NCBI GenBank assembly: GCA_030693515.1 | Contig: JAUYAK010000074.1 | Coordinates: 1-60,455, forward strand | From: Opitutaceae bacterium | GTDB taxonomy: Bacteria > Verrucomicrobiota > Verrucomicrobiia > Opitutales > Opitutaceae | Direction of reading: 5' to 3' | Length of the DNA stretch: 60,455 nt | In this document: piece by piece, positions 56,603 through 60,455 of the stretch | How the letters are laid out: every line of letters begins with the position of its first letter | Numbering within the stretch: the first letter of the stretch is position 1 | Program-made: the position numbers and the translations under genes | Notes under the pieces: generated by a model | Database searches by the model: none | What the model saw: only the letters and a program-made list of their open reading frames with translations | Told to the model about the DNA's origin: nothing

Positions 56603-57262
56603 ATGATCCGCGCCCTCATCTTCGACTTCGACGGCCTGATCCTCGACACCGAGACGCCGCTCATCGACTCCTACGCCGAGGTGCATCGTGTGCACGGCGT
56701 GGCCTTCGACCGCGCGATCTTCATCCGCAGCGTGGGCCACGCCGACTACGCCTTCGATCCATGGCACGGCTTTTCTCCCCACGCCGATCGCGCCGGGCTC
56801 GAGGCGGAGCGCAAGCAATGGAAAGACGATCTGCTCCTGCGCCAGCCCATCCTGCCCGGCGTGATCGCGCTCCTCGACGCCGCGCGCGCGCACCAGCTGC
56901 GCGTCGGCCTCGCGTCGAACTCGGAGCATTGGTGGGTGGACGCACACCTGCAGCGCATCGGGCTGTTCGAGCGGTTCGAGTTCATCGCCTGCCGCGAGGA
57001 TGCACCCGCCCCAAAACCCGCGCCCGACCTCTACCAACTCGTCCTCGCGCGCTTTGGCCTGCGCGGCCCCGAGGCGATCGCCTTCGAGGATTCGCACACC
57101 GGCTCGCTCGCGGCCAAGCGCGCCGGTCTCTTCGCCGTCGCCGTGCCCAACCCCTCGACCGCGCACCACGATTTCGCGCACGCGGATCTGCGCGTGGCCT
57201 CGCTGGCTGAGATCGACCTCGCGGGGCTGACGGCTCGGTTGGCCAAAGGTGAAGCGCGTTGA
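56603..57262 (+). CDS. HAD-superfamily hydrolase (beta-phosphoglucomutase/phosphatase-like)
   Basis: 219 residues from the ATG at 56603; the ATG 27 bases upstream is encoded by the dispersed repeat and is rejected. HAD motif I is LIFDFDGLILDTE, motif II is GLASNSE, motif III is the KPAPDLY lysine, motif IV is AIAFEDSHTG. The cap is of the small helical type (class I), as in beta-phosphoglucomutase and phosphatases such as GphA. The substrate is unknown, a sugar phosphate being likely. The stop is 13 bases from the convergent TonB receptor stop. Confidence 0.88.
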   Translation: MIRALIFDFDGLILDTETPLIDSYAEVHRVHGVAFDRAIFIRSVGHADYAFDPWHGFSPHADRAGLEAERKQWKDDLLLRQPILPGVIALLDAARAHQLRVGLASNSEHWWVDAHLQRIGLFERFEFIACREDAPAPKPAPDLYQLVLARFGLRGPEAIAFEDSHTGSLAAKRAGLFAVAVPNPSTAHHDFAHADLRVASLAEIDLAGLTARLAKGEAR

Positions 57263-57275
57263 CCCTCGATCGTCA

Positions 57276-60200
57276 CTACCACCGTCCGCGCACGCCGAGG
57301 GTCCAGACCGGGCCGTAGAAGAAGTTCGTCCGCATCAGGCCGGGTTCATTCACATAGGTGCGGATCGGGGAGTTGAGCACGTTGCGGCCGCTGAGCGTCA
57401 GTTCGTAGCGCCGGCCCAGCTTATAGCCGCCGCTCACGTCGAACATGAGGCGCTCGTATTGCCACTGCGTCTGCGTCGCGGCGATCGCGGTGAGCCGCGC
57501 ACTCGCCCACGTGGAGCGCACCTGCAGGTTGAAGCGGTGGTTGCTGAAGCGCACGCCGCCGTTGACGGCCTTGGGCACGACACTCACGAGCCTGATGTCC
57601 GGCACCGCCCGCGTCAGCGATCCGAAGACGCTGAAACCGCGCGCCCAGCCCGGCAGAAACACGAGCTGCTGGGAATACTCCACCTCGACGCCCTTGATTT
57701 TGCGGATGCCATTGAGGTTAGCGGGCCGGAAAAACGTGTAGCCGACATACTCGGGATCATCGGCCAAGCCAGCCTGCTCGGCGGTGATCTGCGTGCTGCT
57801 CACGCCCATGTTTTTCACGTTGAGCGTGTAGGCGGAGACGCTGAGCGTGCCGGCGGGCTCCATGTAATACTGCACGCTCGCGAAGTATTTGTCGGAGGTC
57901 TCCGGCTTCAGGTCGGGGTTGGGCAGCGTGACGGTGAAGTTGGTGTCGTTGATCGCCAGCGCACCGGCGAGGTTGTTGTAGTCGGGCCGGCCGATCGTCT
58001 GGCTGGCGGCGACCTGCACGACGAGGTTGGGTCGGATTGAGTATTTCGCGCCGCCGCTGAGGAAGGTGTTGTCGTAGCCACCGTAGCGATCGCTGCGCTG
58101 GAAGCCGCGGTATTGGTAAGTGATGTAGGGAATCGTGCCCGCCGTGTAGCCGGCGGCGCGCACGAGGGCGTTGGGGATGAGATCGAACACGCGGCCGACT
58201 GTGCGCGTGCGCTCGTGCCGCACGCCGGCATTGAGGCGCAGGCGCTGCCAGCGGGTGTTGAATTCGACGTAGCCGGCGTCCACCTGCTCCTTCACGGCGC
58301 GCGGACTGGCGTTGAGCGCAGTGAAGTTTCCGACGGTGTTTTCCGTGAACTGCGCGGGGTCGCGCTGGAAGAGCTCATACATTGTGGTCGCGTTCGAGAT
58401 CGGGATGCCGAGCGAGGGCACGTTGTCGCCCTGCCTCGGATCGAAGACGGGCTGCGTGTGCACAGCCATCACGGTGGAGGCCGCGAGCTGGTTGCGCGCG
58501 GGACCGACGTAGGTCCAGGTGTGCGCCCCGGTCTTGAAGAGATCGTAGACGGTGAGGCGCGACTTTACTCCAGCCTGCACGGTGACAGGCAGGCCGAGGT
58601 CGAAGGTCTTCTTGCCGTCGAAGTTGCCCTGCCACACCTGACTGCGGCCGGTGCGCTCGGAGGTGCCGATGTTGTTCGCGTTGGCATCGTCGCGGTTGAA
58701 ACTCGCGATGTCGTTCCACGGCCGCCCGTTGGTCTGGCGGAGCTGCCAGCTGCCGTCGCGGGTGTTGTCGCGCGTGGCGCCCCAGCCCATGCGGGTGACG
58801 CGGTTGTTGGTCGTAGCCCAGTAGCCGGTGCGGCGGTCCTCGTAATGGGTGCGGCTGCGCGAGTAGCCGCCGCCGAGCGTGAGGAGGAGATCGCCGCGCT
58901 TGAACTCAAGCTTGGGCGTGTAGGTCGAGGTGTCGTTCCACTTGTGGCTGTGGCCGATGATGGTCTCGAGGCGCGTGTTGATGTTGGCGGTGGGGCGCGC
59001 GACGAGGTTGAGCAGCGTCGAGGCCGGATCGAGATCGGCGGTGTTGGCGCGGAAGATCACCTGCCGGGCGTTGATCTCGTCGTTGAAGTGCGAGCCCTGC
59101 GTGCGCAGCGAGGCGACGAGGCCGGGGAGAATCTTGAAGTCGAGGTTGAGGCCGAAGGCCGCGCGTGTGGTGATCTTCGGGTTGTCGCGGAAGGTGAGGT
59201 TGTTGATGATCGGCGCGCGCGGCACGGCGACGGTGCCGGTGTCAAACGTGTGCGTGATGCCGGCCTGCTCGTTGTAGAGGCTGTTGTGCGAGAGACTGAG
59301 CTGCACACCGAAGCGCTGGCGGAACGAGTCGGCGTAGGTGAACACGAAGCCGGGGCGGATCTTGCGGTGCTCGCCGTCGCCGGGGCCGGGCGTGCGCGCG
59401 GTGGTGAGGTCGTAGGGGTTGGCCGTGAGGGTCGTGGTGGCGGTGATCTCGCGGCCGCGGCGCTCGAAGGCGTTTTTGCTGCGCATGTTCAGCGTGCCCG
59501 CGGGCGCGTCGGCGTCCATCGAGGCCGTGAGCGTCTTGTTGATCTCGATGGACTCGATGCTGGTGATGGAGGACTGCTCGAACTCGAACTGCCGCGTCGC
59601 GCCCGTGAACAGCGCCGAGGCCGCGCTCGCCGCCCTCATGCCGTCGATGCTCACCGCCGCGTATTTCGGGTCGAGGCCGCCGAGGCGCACGGCGCGCGCG
59701 TCGGCATCGACGTAATCGAGCACGACGCCGGGCAGGTATTTCACGAACTCGCCGACGTTGCCCCCGGTGATGTCGCCGAAGTTGTCGGCGGCGACGACGC
59801 TCTTCATGTTGAGCGCAGCGCGCTGCTCCATGATGGCCTTGGCGTTGCCCTCGCGCTCGTTGGAGACGACGAATTTCTCAAGCGTCACGACCTCGCCCGG
59901 TGTCGGCGTGCCCGCGCGCGTGCCGGGGGCGAAGACCGCGCCCTTCAGCTCAAAGTCGCGCGTCGCGGTCGCGCCCGCGGTCACGGTGAGCGCGGCGGTC
60001 GCGCGCTCGTAGCCGGTGTAGGCGATGGCGAGCGTGACGGCGCCGGCGGGAACGTTGGGCAGCACGAAGGAGCCGTCGGCGTCGGAGAACGCCACGATGT
60101 CGGTGCCGACGACGGCGACCTCCGCGTTACGCACGTATTCCTGAGTGGCAGGGTTGAACACGCGGCCGGTGATGCGGCCGGTGCCGGCGGATTGCGCGAG

Positions 60201-60287
60201 CGCGATCGTGGCGGCGACCAGCGCGCAGAAGGCTTGCAGAAGACGGCGTGTGACACGACGGCCCGAGGAAGTAGCGACAGCATTCAT
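57276..60287 (-). CDS. TonB-dependent receptor with CarboxypepD_reg domain
   Basis: 1003 residues. Signal peptide at 1-32. An N-terminal CarboxypepD_reg-like domain (about 36-120: GRITGRVFNPATQEYVRNAEVAVVG, GSFVLPNVPAGAVTL), a plug (GNVGEFVKYLPGVVLDY, VRLGGLDPKYAAVSIDGM) and a 22-strand-type barrel with repeated aromatic strands are visible, ending VWTLGVRGRW. This long form is typical of Verrucomicrobia and Bacteroidota receptors for sugars or siderophores. The substrate is unknown. No partner SusD-like gene is present. Confidence 0.9.
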   Translation of the reverse strand: MNAVATSSGRRVTRRLLQAFCALVAATIALAQSAGTGRITGRVFNPATQEYVRNAEVAVVGTDIVAFSDADGSFVLPNVPAGAVTLAIAYTGYERATAALTVTAGATATRDFELKGAVFAPGTRAGTPTPGEVVTLEKFVVSNEREGNAKAIMEQRAALNMKSVVAADNFGDITGGNVGEFVKYLPGVVLDYVDADARAVRLGGLDPKYAAVSIDGMRAASAASALFTGATRQFEFEQSSITSIESIEINKTLTASMDADAPAGTLNMRSKNAFERRGREITATTTLTANPYDLTTARTPGPGDGEHRKIRPGFVFTYADSFRQRFGVQLSLSHNSLYNEQAGITHTFDTGTVAVPRAPIINNLTFRDNPKITTRAAFGLNLDFKILPGLVASLRTQGSHFNDEINARQVIFRANTADLDPASTLLNLVARPTANINTRLETIIGHSHKWNDTSTYTPKLEFKRGDLLLTLGGGYSRSRTHYEDRRTGYWATTNNRVTRMGWGATRDNTRDGSWQLRQTNGRPWNDIASFNRDDANANNIGTSERTGRSQVWQGNFDGKKTFDLGLPVTVQAGVKSRLTVYDLFKTGAHTWTYVGPARNQLAASTVMAVHTQPVFDPRQGDNVPSLGIPISNATTMYELFQRDPAQFTENTVGNFTALNASPRAVKEQVDAGYVEFNTRWQRLRLNAGVRHERTRTVGRVFDLIPNALVRAAGYTAGTIPYITYQYRGFQRSDRYGGYDNTFLSGGAKYSIRPNLVVQVAASQTIGRPDYNNLAGALAINDTNFTVTLPNPDLKPETSDKYFASVQYYMEPAGTLSVSAYTLNVKNMGVSSTQITAEQAGLADDPEYVGYTFFRPANLNGIRKIKGVEVEYSQQLVFLPGWARGFSVFGSLTRAVPDIRLVSVVPKAVNGGVRFSNHRFNLQVRSTWASARLTAIAATQTQWQYERLMFDVSGGYKLGRRYELTLSGRNVLNSPIRTYVNEPGLMRTNFFYGPVWTLGVRGRW

Positions 60288-60455
60288 GGTGGGGAAAAGA
60301 CTTGGCAGGAATCTGACTTAAGGAGCCTCTGAAAAACTCACTGTTTAATCCGGCCGATGGGTGCGAGGGGATTTTTTTGCGAATGGAAACGGGCGAGTGG
60401 CATGGGCAGGGAAGTTGCGGGGGTGGACTTGGGCCGGGTGGAACGACCGGCGGGG
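60288..60455. other. Upstream region of the TonB receptor, no gene seen
   Basis: 168 bases to the right edge. No frame with family features. The region should hold the promoter of the receptor gene (minus strand); I did not find a convincing motif. The leader just before the ATG is C/T-rich on the coding strand. Confidence 0.5.

Overview
The window is GC-rich and densely coded. It most resembles a member of the Verrucomicrobia, probably the Opitutaceae. The pointers are an exosortase/EpsI polysaccharide locus, a DUF1592-type cytochrome paired with a DUF1552 Tat protein, a roughly 1000-residue TonB receptor with a CarboxypepD_reg domain, intergenic inverted repeats of a kind I associate with that group, and start codons that mostly lack a Shine-Dalgarno tract. 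This placement is inference from gene content; there is no rRNA or other marker gene here. About 70% of the window (1 to about 41.5 kb) is one large surface-polysaccharide locus, and the rest is ordinary metabolic and envelope genes. || Left arm of the locus, plus strand, 1-25416. It opens with the 3' end of a Wzt-like ABC ATPase. Next come two zinc-ribbon methyltransferases, a GT9 enzyme, an FkbM-like protein, a run of glycosyltransferases (GT2, GT4, exostosin-like, and a duplicated GT4-like pair), an acyltransferase-3 membrane protein, a low-GC FkbM methyltransferase and a UDP-GlcNAc 6-dehydrogenase. The exosortase core follows: outer-membrane beta-barrel, exosortase, a large PrsT-like TPR lipoprotein, a Gfo/Idh/MocA oxidoreductase and an O-antigen ligase/polymerase. 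|| Right arm, minus strand, read from 41.5 kb down to 25.4 kb and convergent with the left arm. The order is Wzx-like flippase, FkbM and class I methyltransferases, a CgeB-like glycosyltransferase, a Wzy-like membrane protein, GT4, GT2 and GT4 enzymes, acyl carrier protein, stand-alone acyl-adenylating ligase, short-chain reductase, PglD-like acetyltransferase, EpsI, PglE-like aminotransferase, PglC-like phosphoglycosyl transferase and PglF/WbpM-like dehydratase. Stops and starts overlap repeatedly (ATGA, GTGA), which argues for one transcript. Read together, PglF, PglE and PglD would make a UDP-di-N-acylamino-trideoxyhexose that PglC loads on the lipid carrier. The GTs would extend it, and the flippase and polymerase would export and polymerise it. 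The ACP, ligase and reductase cassette is the most unusual part: it may supply an uncommon acyl group, for example a hydroxyacyl, for the amino sugar. || 41.7-47.9 kb: glycolate oxidase glcD-glcE-glcF, a small secreted SnoaL/DUF4440 protein, and a convergent L-lactate/glycolate permease. || 48.1-60.5 kb: GNAT acetyltransferase, secreted M28 peptidase, the DUF1592/DUF1552 pair, an unrecognised multi-pass membrane protein with a strong terminator, a pyridoxamine-phosphate-oxidase-fold protein, a HAD phosphatase and a TonB-dependent receptor. I saw no rRNA, tRNA, CRISPR array, transposase or integrase.
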